DNA from: VGJW01 sp035286125
GTDB taxonomy: Bacteria; Cyanobacteriota; Sericytochromatia; S15B-MN24; VGJW01
Assembly (NCBI GenBank): GCA_035286125.1
Contig: JAYKIS010000039.1
Span: forward strand, 1 to 35,023
Reading direction: 5' to 3'
Length of the DNA: 35,023 bases
The position numbers and the translations under genes are program-made. The notes under the pieces were generated by a model. The model was not told the DNA's origin. It did no database searches and saw nothing but the letters and a program-made list of their open reading frames with translations. Shown here piece after piece: positions 22,624 through 29,759 of this stretch (position 1 is the stretch's first letter; each line of letters starts with the position of its first letter).

Positions 22624-24039
22624 TCATCCGGGCAAGGCAGCCCCGGAGACGCGACCAATCGCCTCATCCAACCGCCGCAAGACCAGGTCACGGCCCAGCA
22701 GGGCCGCGACCTCGAACATGCCCGGGGAAGCCGTCCGACCGGTCAAGGCGACGCGCGCCGGCTGGATGACCGCACCGGCCTTGATGCCCAATTCCTGAGC
22801 GAGCCCACGGAAGGCCTCCTCGAGGCTGGCGTGATCCCAGCCCGGGATCACGGCCAATCGCTCTCGCAGGGCCCCGAGCACGGGCTCAACGCCGGGAACG
22901 AGAACCTTGGCCACGGCAGCTTCATCCCACACGAGCGGCACATCGAAGTAAAAGCGCGCCTGTTCCACCAGATCCGGCAGCGTGACGCTTCGGGGCACCA
23001 GGGTCTGGACCAGCCCCTCGAGGCGCACGGCATCATCATGATCGACCGGCAGGCCGGCAGCGGCCATGATCGGCGTCGTGCGACGGACGAGATCATCCGG
23101 GGCAAGGCGCTTGAGCCAGGAGGCCTGCGCCCACGAGAGCTTGTCGTAGTCGAAAACAGCCGGGGCCTTGCCCACGCCCTCGAGATCGAACACGGCGACC
23201 ATCTCCTCGAGGCTGAACAGTTCCATGTCACCGTGTGCCCAGCCGAGGCGAGCCAGATAGTTCACGAGTGCCTCGGGCAGGTAGCCATCCTCACGGAACT
23301 GCTGGATCGAAACCGCACCATGCCGCTTGGAAAGACGCTTGCGATCCGGCCCCAGAATCATGGGAATGTGGGCAAAGTCCGGCAGATCGTGGCCCAGCGC
23401 CCGGTAGACGAGAACCTGCTTGGGCGTATTGGAAAGGTGGTCGTCCCCCCGGACGACGTGCGTGATCGCCATGGCGGCGTCATCGACCACGGCGGCGAAG
23501 TTGTAGGTCGGCACGCCATCGGCCTTGAGCAGCACGAAGTCCTCGATGTCGGCGCACGGAAACGACATGGCCCCGTGAATCAGGTCCCGGAAGGTGACGT
23601 GACCGTCGGCAGGCGTCCGGAAGCGCAGGGCCCCCCCGGCCTCGGGCGGCACGGCCTGGACCGAACAAGGACATGCCACAGGAGCCGTGGTGTCCGCATC
23701 CTCACGCGCGGGGCAGACGCAACGATAGGCCGCCCCACTGGCCAGCAAGGCTTCCGCGGCCACGCGATAGCTGTCCAGGCGTTCCATCTGGAAGTACGGT
23801 CCGTACGCGCCACCGACCTCGGGTCCCTCGTCCCAATCCAGGCCAAGCCAACGCATGGCGTCGAGGATGGCGTCGACGTAGACCTGCTCGGAGCGTTGGC
23901 GGTCGGTGTCCTCGATGCGCAGGACGAACGTGCCCCCGAGGCGACGGGCCAAGGCCCAGTTGAAAAGGGCGGTACGGGCGCCGCCGACGTGCAGGAAGCC
24001 CGTGGGCGAGGGGGCGAAGCGCAGGCGAGGTGAACGCAT
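22624..24039 (-). CDS. gltX: Glutamyl-tRNA synthetase
   Basis: 471 residues, class I. The HIGH-like motif lies in SPTGFLHVGGA (about 11-21) and the KMSKS-like motif is KRLSKRH. The insert CVCP...CPC (residues about 105-130) resembles the zinc site of bacterial GluRS. LVYRALGHDLPDFAHIPMILGPDRKRLSKRHGA is canonical. It charges tRNA-Glu and may also mischarge tRNA-Gln if the cell uses the amidotransferase route. The frame is open upstream, but the ATG at 24039 begins exactly at the family's usual N-terminus and lies six bases after a -10 element, implying a leaderless message. Confidence 0.93.
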   Translation of the reverse strand: MRSPRLRFAPSPTGFLHVGGARTALFNWALARRLGGTFVLRIEDTDRQRSEQVYVDAILDAMRWLGLDWDEGPEVGGAYGPYFQMERLDSYRVAAEALLASGAAYRCVCPAREDADTTAPVACPCSVQAVPPEAGGALRFRTPADGHVTFRDLIHGAMSFPCADIEDFVLLKADGVPTYNFAAVVDDAAMAITHVVRGDDHLSNTPKQVLVYRALGHDLPDFAHIPMILGPDRKRLSKRHGAVSIQQFREDGYLPEALVNYLARLGWAHGDMELFSLEEMVAVFDLEGVGKAPAVFDYDKLSWAQASWLKRLAPDDLVRRTTPIMAAAGLPVDHDDAVRLEGLVQTLVPRSVTLPDLVEQARFYFDVPLVWDEAAVAKVLVPGVEPVLGALRERLAVIPGWDHASLEEAFRGLAQELGIKAGAVIQPARVALTGRTASPGMFEVAALLGRDLVLRRLDEAIGRVSGAALPG

Positions 24040-24045
24040 GCGTCC

Positions 24046-24054
24046 ATGGTAGCA
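24046..24054 (-). promoter_or_regulatory. Extended -10 TGCTACCAT at gltX start
   Basis: On the minus strand TGC plus TACCAT ends six bases before the gltX ATG. With the normal distance to the transcription start, the mRNA would begin at about the ATG, with no room for a ribosome binding site. Confidence 0.55.
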
Positions 24055-24147
24055 GGGCACCGGACAGGCGGCCGTGGCCCGGGATGCCCCCCATTCCTGT
24101 CCAGGCCGGACGACGGCAGCACCGTGGGTGCCGTTCATCCTCGGGCC

Positions 24148-24750
24148 ATGCAGCGCAACCGAACCTTGGGCCTCCTCGTGCTACAGGCCCTCGCGCCCTG
24201 GGGCACGTCCATCGCGGCCGCGGAGGGCCCTGCCCCCTCCCTGAGGCCGCGGGCAGGAACGGTCCTGGTCTACCGTCTCGCGGATGGCCGCACCAGCAGG
24301 TGGACCTGCCTCGCGGTGCGTCAGGCCGGTCCCGGGCACGTCGCCGAATTCGCCATCAGGACAGGGGACCATGCCGACAGCCTGCGCATGGTGCACACGC
24401 AGGACGGCATTGCACTCGCGTGGCAAACACCGGAGCAACCCGGTTTCTGGCAACCCCTGGTGCTCGACTACCTGCCGGCGCGTGCCTCGGAGCGCTGGAT
24501 CGCCCGGCGCGCCTTGCGACCGGGCGACAGCCCCCGGCTGCTGGGCCTGCTGGAACAGGCCAACAGCGAGCAGGTCGTGGAGGGCCGTCGCCTGCCTTGC
24601 CGCAAGGTGTCCTTCCTGCCGGAAGGCCCCGACCCGACTCCGGTCTTCACTGGCTGGGTGCATCCCGAACTGGGTCTGCTGCGAACCGAGGACGGGTCGG
24701 ACGGCCCGATGCGTTCCGAACTGATCCACATCGGGCAGGGCGCAGGATGA
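24148..24750 (+). CDS. Secreted protein of unknown function
   Basis: 200 residues with a Sec signal peptide (MQRNRTLGLLVLQALAPWG...IAAAEG). The mature part begins LRPRAGTVLVYRLADGRTSRWTCLAV and shows alternating beta-strands ending with VFTGWVHPELGLLRTEDG. This resembles the DUF3108-like/periplasmic beta-sandwich proteins only in a general way, and no family is claimed. The ATG at 24148 is chosen for the signal peptide; earlier in-frame ATGs overlap the gltX promoter region. The stop overlaps the start of the next gene, a winged-helix regulator, by four bases (ATGA), suggesting coexpression. Confidence 0.6.
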   Translation: MQRNRTLGLLVLQALAPWGTSIAAAEGPAPSLRPRAGTVLVYRLADGRTSRWTCLAVRQAGPGHVAEFAIRTGDHADSLRMVHTQDGIALAWQTPEQPGFWQPLVLDYLPARASERWIARRALRPGDSPRLLGLLEQANSEQVVEGRRLPCRKVSFLPEGPDPTPVFTGWVHPELGLLRTEDGSDGPMRSELIHIGQGAG

Positions 24751-25385
24751 ACGCGCCACCTATCACCCTCGTCGCCAGTCCCGGACCCTTGCGGACGCTG
24801 CTGATCACCCTGCTGGATCAGGAAGGCATGGCCTGGCAGGCTCCCGGCACGCCAAAGGCGTCGGGCAGCGGCGTCCTCGAGGTCTGTCGCGAGATGGCAC
24901 CGGGACACGTACCCGATGCACCCTGGTTCGTCATCGGCCCGGGCACGGGCAGCCTGGCCCGCTTCCTCGAGGCAGGGGCCCGGGATGGCATGGCCGCGGA
25001 TCGGGTACGCGCCGCACCGGATGAATGCCGGATCCGACTGCGGCTCTGCTTCGCGCAGCGGCCGGCGACACCGACGCCACGGCCAGCGGTACGGATACGC
25101 CACGGCTGCTGGGAACTGGACCTCGAGGAAGGGTTGCTCGGGCATGAGGACGGCTTCCGCTGCAGATTGACGCGAACGGAGGCCCGTCTTGCCGCGACCC
25201 TGATGGCAGGCAGGGGACGCCTGGTGCCACAGGACACCCTCGCCTTGCGGGTCTGGGAGGATCGGGACTGCCAGGCCAACGCACTCATCAAGCGCTACAT
25301 CGCACGCCTGCGCCTCAGGCTGGGTATTCACGCAGGCACCATCCGCAACGAACCCGGCCGAGGCTACGCCTGGCAGCAAACATGA
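24747..25385 (+). CDS. OmpR/PhoB-type winged-helix regulator with degenerate receiver
   Basis: 212 residues. The C-terminal 90 residues form a Trans_reg_C winged helix: RLTRTEARLAATLMAGRGRLVPQDTLALRVW, ALIKRYIARLRLRLG and IRNEPGRGYAW, the last being the wing. The first 110 residues have the length of a receiver (ITLVASPGPLRTLLITLLDQ...WFVIGPGTGSLARFL), but where the phosphoacceptor Asp is expected the strand reads VIGPG, and the usual acidic pair near the N-terminus is missing. It is therefore probably a phosphorylation-independent DNA-binding protein. No histidine kinase lies nearby. Coupled by ATGA overlap to the secreted protein before it. Confidence 0.78.
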   Translation: MNAPPITLVASPGPLRTLLITLLDQEGMAWQAPGTPKASGSGVLEVCREMAPGHVPDAPWFVIGPGTGSLARFLEAGARDGMAADRVRAAPDECRIRLRLCFAQRPATPTPRPAVRIRHGCWELDLEEGLLGHEDGFRCRLTRTEARLAATLMAGRGRLVPQDTLALRVWEDRDCQANALIKRYIARLRLRLGIHAGTIRNEPGRGYAWQQT

Positions 25386-25415
25386 ATTAAATGTGTCCTT
25401 GCATCTCCGATCATC

Positions 25416-25444
25416 TTGCGCCCGGAGAAGGTCGGTGCTAGACT
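25416..25444 (+). promoter_or_regulatory. Promoter of tRNA-fMet
   Basis: -35 TTGCGC (25416-25421), a 17-bp spacer ending in TGC, and -10 TAGACT (25439-25444). Only five bases lie between the -10 and the mature tRNA 5' end, so the transcript probably has almost no 5' leader. Confidence 0.6.
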
Positions 25445-25448
25445 AAGT

Positions 25449-25523
<75 letters not shown>

Positions 25524-25532
25524 CTGTTACCG

Positions 25533-25567
25533 ACCCCTCTTCCAATCGTGGAAGGGGGGTTCTTTTT
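25533..25567 (+). terminator. Rho-independent terminator after tRNA-fMet
   Basis: A stem of about 12 bp (ACCCCTCTTCCA with TGGAAGGGGGGT, one T-G pair) around ATCG is followed by TCTTTTTG. It ends the short tRNA transcript 10 bases after the mature 3' end. Confidence 0.85.
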
Positions 25568-25618
25568 GTCCTTGGACAAGTCGGAAATGCCACTCGAGAG
25601 GCGTTCCCAAAGCAAGAC

Positions 25619-25640
25619 GGCCCCGCCCGGAGGCGAGGCC
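25619..25640 (-). terminator. Hairpin after the 54-aa membrane peptide gene
   Basis: On the minus strand GGCCTCGCC and GGCGGGGCC pair (one T-G) around TCCG, followed by GTCTTGCTTTGG. It probably ends the nadC-to-54-aa transcript. Confidence 0.5.
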
Positions 25641-25660
25641 GAAAGCCGTCGGAGCGCGTC

Positions 25661-25825
25661 CTAGCTGTGGGCCGGTTCGTCCTTGATGGGAGAAGAGCCG
25701 GGGTTGAACACCTGGTCTGCCACGCTGATGACGCCACTGAGGACCACGGTCAGGGCCCCGGTCGAGACGATGAGCAGCAGGAGCGGGATAATCCAGCCGA
25801 TGATGGCGACGATGGTGAAGAGCAT
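25661..25825 (-). CDS. 54-residue single-span membrane peptide
   Basis: A small ORF of 54 codons plus stop, with GGAGG five bases before the ATG at 25825. The product MLFTIVAIIGWIIPLLLLIV... has one long hydrophobic segment (residues 1-36) and a polar tail, FNPGSSPIKDEPAHS, so it is a tail-out inner-membrane peptide. No family is recognised. Codon choice is GC-rich like its neighbours and the SD is among the best in the window, which supports a real gene. It lies 65 bases after nadC on the same strand and is followed by a hairpin terminator. Confidence 0.7.
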   Translation of the reverse strand: MLFTIVAIIGWIIPLLLLIVSTGALTVVLSGVISVADQVFNPGSSPIKDEPAHS

Positions 25826-25890
25826 GGATGCCTCCGGAGAATCAGACTCGTCTACCTATACCACGCAACGGGAGAAGCCACCAAGCACGT

Positions 25891-26760
25891 TCAGCCCGTG
25901 ACGACATCGAGGGCAATGTCGAGGAAACCGGCCTGCCGGGTGATGGCTCCGGTGGAGACATGGTCGACGCCCGTCCGGCCAAGGGACGCGAGCCGCTCGA
26001 GGGTAACACCGCCCGATGCTTCCAGCAGCACGCGCCCGGCAACGAGAGCCACCGCCTGGGCCACCAGGTCGTCCGACATGTTGTCCAGCATGACCATGTC
26101 GGCACCGGCCGCGATGGCTTCCTCAAGCTGGGGCAGGGTTTCGACCTCGACCTCGATCGGGGCCGCGAGGGGCAAGCCTTCCCGGGCACGCCGGACGGCC
26201 TCGGCTATGGACCCGCACACGGCGATGTGGTTGTCCTTGATCAGGACGGCATCGGAGAGACAGAACCGATGGTTGCGCCCGCCACCGACGCGGACCGCAT
26301 GGCGCTCGAGCGTCCGCAGGCCGGGCGTCGTCTTGCGCGTGTCGAGCAGGCGCGTCCGCGAGCCCTCGAGACGGCGGACATAGGCTCGGGTCAGCGTCGC
26401 GACGGCCGACATGCGCTGCAGCAGGTTGAGCGCGACCCGCTCGCCGGCCAACACGCTGCGTGCAGGACCCTCGAGACGCACGACGGCGGTGCCGGCGTTC
26501 ACCTCATCGCCCTCGCCCACCCGATCCTCGACCCGGATGGCCGGGTCGATCAGGTGGAAGACCCGGCGAAACACCGCCAGGCCGGCTACCGTGCCCGGCT
26601 CCCGGAAGACGGCATCGGCCCGGCAAGGTACATCCGCCGGAAGGACAAGGCTGGACGTCAGGTCACCCCAGCCCAGGTCCTCCCTGAGAAAGGCCGTCAG
26701 GATCGGATCGAGAAGGAGCGGGTGCATGGCATCGACGGAAAGGCTGGTTTCGGGTTGCAT
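25891..26760 (-). CDS. nadC: Nicotinate-nucleotide pyrophosphorylase (quinolinate phosphoribosyltransferase)
   Basis: 289 residues. It converts quinolinate and PRPP to nicotinate mononucleotide, CO2 and PPi in de novo NAD synthesis. Family motifs: EDLGWGDLTS (27-36), DTRKTTPGLR (140-149), GGRNHR, KDNH (175-178), EVEVE (203-207), MLDN and STGAIT (269-274), all on a TIM-like barrel. Catalytic Lys/Arg/His residues look intact. The ATG at 26760 gives 11 extra residues before the alternative ATG at residue 12; a TATGCA -10 ends nine bases upstream, favouring the longer form with a very short leader. nadA and nadB are not in this window. Confidence 0.93.
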   Translation of the reverse strand: MQPETSLSVDAMHPLLLDPILTAFLREDLGWGDLTSSLVLPADVPCRADAVFREPGTVAGLAVFRRVFHLIDPAIRVEDRVGEGDEVNAGTAVVRLEGPARSVLAGERVALNLLQRMSAVATLTRAYVRRLEGSRTRLLDTRKTTPGLRTLERHAVRVGGGRNHRFCLSDAVLIKDNHIAVCGSIAEAVRRAREGLPLAAPIEVEVETLPQLEEAIAAGADMVMLDNMSDDLVAQAVALVAGRVLLEASGGVTLERLASLGRTGVDHVSTGAITRQAGFLDIALDVVTG

Positions 26761-26768
26761 GGTGCCCC

Positions 26769-27185
26769 ATGCATACCATCCCGGGCGTCCTCGCCGTCAT
26801 CGGGACGCTGGTCGCGACCGGTGACCTGCCCCCCTCCGGGCCAGCGCTGCTGGCTTCCCGAATGCAGGTCCTCGCGCACGGGCAGAAAGTGGCGGCCATG
26901 TCCGCAGCGCCCTCGCCCGGGGACCTCGACAGGACGGCCGCCGCGCTCGAAGACGCCCGCCTGCTGACAAGAGACCCGCTGGAAGCCGAGCAGTTGGCCC
27001 ACTGGGCCGTCGCCCTGCGGGAGGCGCGGCACCTGACAGCCGAGGGCCGTGCGCACCGCATGGACCAGGTTCTGGCCGCGCTGGGGCGGCGCATCCTGCG
27101 TTGGCGACTCAGGATCGAGTCGCGCCCGGCCGTACCGTTAGGTAGCAAACGACCGGTAAACGGCGGGCCACCAGCCGACCGCTAA
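26769..27185 (+). CDS. Hypothetical exported protein, uncertain
   Basis: 138 codons. The N-terminus MHTIPGVLAVIGTLVATG could be a signal peptide; the rest is Ala/Arg-rich and helical (TAAALEDARLLTRDPLEAEQLAHWAVALREARHL). Codon bias is compatible with coding for most of its length but weakens at the end. It starts only eight bases from the nadC start on the other strand, and its first codons overlap the nadC -10, so the true start may be downstream (ATG at M32 is an option). The stop overlaps that of hemW. No family recognised. Confidence 0.4.
   Translation: MHTIPGVLAVIGTLVATGDLPPSGPALLASRMQVLAHGQKVAAMSAAPSPGDLDRTAAALEDARLLTRDPLEAEQLAHWAVALREARHLTAEGRAHRMDQVLAALGRRILRWRLRIESRPAVPLGSKRPVNGGPPADR
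26770..26778 (-). promoter_or_regulatory. Extended -10 for nadC
   Basis: TGG plus TATGCA on the minus strand, ending nine bases before the nadC ATG. The predicted leader is at most a few bases. Confidence 0.4.
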
Positions 27186-28309
27186 CTGTCTCGGAGCAGG
27201 GCCGAAAAGATCCCGTTGGCGACGGGAATGGCCTCGGGCGCAAGCCGGATGCGCTTGCCGTGTCGTTCGAGGAGCCCCTCGGCGAGAAAGCCGTCGAGGG
27301 CCTTGCCGTGAACCGCGAAGGGGTCTTGCCCGAACCGTTCCGTGAACGCCTCGACGTCCACCCCCTCCTCGACCAGCCGCAACCCCATGATCAGGGCCGT
27401 GTCGAAAGAGAGGTCCTCCGGCTCGGGAGACACGTCGCGACGAGGCGTCGGGTCCGCCATGTAGGTCCGGAAAGAACGATCATGGGCATAGCGCCGGACA
27501 CCGTCCCAGGAATGGGCACCGACCCCGAGCCCGATGAACGGCCGATGGGTCCAGTAGATGCGGTTGTGGACCGATTCATAGCCCGGCAGGCACCAGCTGG
27601 CGATCTCGTACCGCCGATACCCGGCAGCGGCCAGACGGACCACCGCGTGATCGTGCATCGCTCTGACGCGGTCCTCGTCGGGAACCTCGAGCCGTCCCTG
27701 TGCCGCCCGGACACCGAACAGGGTGCGTTCCTCGATCTGAAGCGCGTAGAGCGACAGGTGCGGAGGCTGCAGCCGGACGATCTGCTCGAGCGTCTCGGCC
27801 CATTGCTCGGGGTCCTGCCCGGGCAGGCCGTAGATGAGATCCATCGACAGGTCCGACAGGCCCTCGGTGCGCAACTCTTCTGTCGTCCGCAGGACGTCGG
27901 CGACACCGTGGTCGCGGCCTATGGCGCGCAGCAGGGCATCATCCATCACCTGGACTCCCATCGAGATCCGGTGGAAACCCGTCTCACGCAGGGCTCGCCA
28001 CAGTGGGGGCCCACCCGTGCCCGGATTGACCTCGAAAGTCGCCTCGGCAAGCTGCGTCCAATCCCCACGTCCACGCAGCAGGCCGGCCAGCTTGTGGACA
28101 TCGCCGGGCTCCAGCAGCGAGGGGGTCCCGCCACCGACATACAAGGACGCCACCTCCGTGTCGCCGGGATAGCTTGCCCATTCGCGACCGATGGCCTCGA
28201 CGTAGCTGACGATGCGATCCTCGAGCCCCGGATAACAGGCGAAGTCGCAGTAATGGCACTTGATCCGGCAAAACGGGACATGGACATAGATGCCCGTGCC
28301 CCGGGACAT
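27182..28309 (-). CDS. hemW: HemW-like radical SAM protein (coproporphyrinogen oxidase-like)
   Basis: 375 residues, the usual HemW length. The 4Fe-4S radical-SAM motif is C14-x3-C18-x2-C21 (FCRIKCHYCDF), followed by GGGTPSLL, FEVNPG, RISMGVQ and MDLIYGLPGQ, then the HemW C-terminal domain (YEIASWC, HNRIYW, IGLGVGAHS). HemW is a heme chaperone rather than the oxidase HemN; this protein lacks a recognisable N-terminal HemN extension. The ATG at 28309 precedes the standard start of the family (YVHVPFC); the frame is open further upstream but that is a GC-rich shadow. It lies 14 bases after the GNAT gene, probably cotranscribed. Confidence 0.9.
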   Translation of the reverse strand: MSRGTGIYVHVPFCRIKCHYCDFACYPGLEDRIVSYVEAIGREWASYPGDTEVASLYVGGGTPSLLEPGDVHKLAGLLRGRGDWTQLAEATFEVNPGTGGPPLWRALRETGFHRISMGVQVMDDALLRAIGRDHGVADVLRTTEELRTEGLSDLSMDLIYGLPGQDPEQWAETLEQIVRLQPPHLSLYALQIEERTLFGVRAAQGRLEVPDEDRVRAMHDHAVVRLAAAGYRRYEIASWCLPGYESVHNRIYWTHRPFIGLGVGAHSWDGVRRYAHDRSFRTYMADPTPRRDVSPEPEDLSFDTALIMGLRLVEEGVDVEAFTERFGQDPFAVHGKALDGFLAEGLLERHGKRIRLAPEAIPVANGIFSALLRDS

Positions 28310-28323
28310 CGGCCGAAAGGTGC

Positions 28324-28875
28324 TCAAGTTCCCCCGACCCGGGCCCGGAACTCCTCGGCCAGCAGGCCCATCGCCAGCATGTCCCGCCACGCACCCTGCA
28401 GGAAGCGATGCTGCCGCAAGCGTCCCTCCTCGACAAATCCGGCGGACTTGTTGAAGGCAACGGCCCGGACATCCTCGGCCACGACCAGCGTCCGCATCTT
28501 GTGAACGCCAAGGTCCTCGATCAGGTGGCGCTGGAGCAACAGCATCGCCTCGCGCCCCAGGCCTTTGCCCCGGTCTTCCCCGCGGCCGATGAAGAGGCTG
28601 ATCTCCGCCTGACGGTCCACCGGATCGACGGGGCCTGACTCGGCCAGACCGACAAGCCGCCCGCGACCGTCGACGATGCCGAGGCTGAGTCCCCCTGTAG
28701 GGTCCACCGAACGCTCGATGACGGCATCCAGCCACTCGAGCATGGCGGCAGAGCCACGCGCCACGCGGCGACTGCCGCGGGAGAGACAAAGCTCCGGCTC
28801 CTGGAACCACGCCTGCAGATGCGGGAGATCGGCCTCTTCCAGCGCCCTGAGTGCTGCCTTGCCGCCTCGAATCAT
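28324..28875 (-). CDS. GNAT-family N-acetyltransferase
   Basis: 183 residues. RimJ/RimL-type GNAT: LRALEEADLPHLQAW at the start, then EISLFIGRGEDRGKGLGREAMLLL, in which GRGEDRGKGLG forms the acetyl-CoA pyrophosphate loop (Q/RxxGxG/A). KMRTLVVAEDVRAVAFNKSAGFVEEGRLRQHRF is the usual motif B region with the conserved N-K-S-x-G-F. Such enzymes acetylate protein N-termini or small amines; the substrate is unknown. The ATG at 28875 has a GGGGGG eight bases upstream; ATG 28881 is too close to it. Divergent from mqnA. Confidence 0.8.
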   Translation of the reverse strand: MIRGGKAALRALEEADLPHLQAWFQEPELCLSRGSRRVARGSAAMLEWLDAVIERSVDPTGGLSLGIVDGRGRLVGLAESGPVDPVDRQAEISLFIGRGEDRGKGLGREAMLLLQRHLIEDLGVHKMRTLVVAEDVRAVAFNKSAGFVEEGRLRQHRFLQGAWRDMLAMGLLAEEFRARVGGT

Positions 28876-28925
28876 GCCCATCGCCCCCCGGGTCGCGACC
28901 TTCCTGACCAAACGGCCCGGAAAGC

Positions 28926-28955
28926 TTGATTATAGCCGCCGTCAAGGCTTACGAT
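28926..28955 (+). promoter_or_regulatory. Promoter for mqnA
   Basis: -35 TTGATT (28926-28931), an 18-bp spacer and -10 TACGAT (28950-28955). The GTG at 28962 is six bases after the -10, so the message should be leaderless. The -35 itself contains an in-frame TTG that could be mistaken for a start. Confidence 0.5.
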
Positions 28956-28961
28956 CCGGAA

Positions 28962-29759
28962 GTGACCTGTCTTGTCGGCTTGCCTCCCTACCTGAGCACG
29001 CTGTCCCTGTGCGACCCACTCCGGCACGACCCGGAGGGTCGCTTCTCGCTCGTGCCTGCCGCCATGCCCGACATGGTGCCCATGTTGCTGCGTGGCGACC
29101 TCGACATCGCGCCCGTCACCCCCTTGCAGGTCCTGCGGCATCAGGACCGTCTCAGCTTGCTGCCAGCCCCGATCCTGTCGTCGATGGGGCGGTCAGGCTG
29201 CATCCTGCTGTTCTCCAACCAACCCGCCTACGGCTTGGGCGAGGGGCGCATCGCCGTTCCCGAGGGCCAACCGGAAGCTGTCCTGCTCCTGCGCTACCTG
29301 CTGACGGCCTGGTACGGCCTGTCCCCGCGCCTGGTGGCCCGCACCGGCGACCTCGAGGAGAGCCTGGCCCACGTCGACGGCGTGCTGTTCTTCCAGGACT
29401 TTGCTCTCGAGGCGCAGGCCCGGGCATCCGAGGGCATCCACGTCTGGGACCTGGGCGAGGCCTGGTGGCAGTTGACGCAGACGCCCCTGACCTACATGCA
29501 ATGGGCGATGCGTGCCGACACCCCGCCTGCCCGCATCGCGGCCCTTGCCGAGGCATGGGGCACGCTTCGCAGGACCCATCCGGTCGCTCCCGAAGCCCTG
29601 GCCGCCCACGCGCCGCACTTGCCCCCGGACCTGCTGGATGGCTACTTGCGCCGATTTGTCGTCGAACCGACACCGGCCCATGACCGGGGCCTTGCCTTCT
29701 ATGCGCAGCATGTCGCCTGCCTCGAGGATCCGGCCACGCCCGGCGGGAGTCAGGCGTGA
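28962..29759 (+). CDS. mqnA: MqnA-family chorismate dehydratase (futalosine menaquinone pathway)
   Basis: 265 residues. The family, built like a periplasmic-binding-protein fold but cytoplasmic, dehydrates chorismate to 3-enolpyruvylbenzoate, the first step of futalosine menaquinone synthesis. The match includes LLRGDLDIAPVTPLQVLRH (the D-I-A motif), SSMGRSGCILLFS, VDGVLFFQDFALEA and VWDLGEAWWQLTQTPLTYMQWAM, the latter two corresponding to the GD.AL and DLG..W...TGLPF blocks. The second block has FQDFAL rather than IGDxAL, a mild change in the active-site rim. The GTG start is chosen from promoter spacing. It is coupled by GTGA overlap to the TPR gene. Other mqn genes are not seen here. Confidence 0.75.
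   Translation: MTCLVGLPPYLSTLSLCDPLRHDPEGRFSLVPAAMPDMVPMLLRGDLDIAPVTPLQVLRHQDRLSLLPAPILSSMGRSGCILLFSNQPAYGLGEGRIAVPEGQPEAVLLLRYLLTAWYGLSPRLVARTGDLEESLAHVDGVLFFQDFALEAQARASEGIHVWDLGEAWWQLTQTPLTYMQWAMRADTPPARIAALAEAWGTLRRTHPVAPEALAAHAPHLPPDLLDGYLRRFVVEPTPAHDRGLAFYAQHVACLEDPATPGGSQA

Noticed and set aside
28926..28961. TTG at 28926 as mqnA start
   Set aside because: This TTG is part of a good -35 box and the GTG at 28962 is six bases after the -10. The family N-terminus also starts near the GTG.
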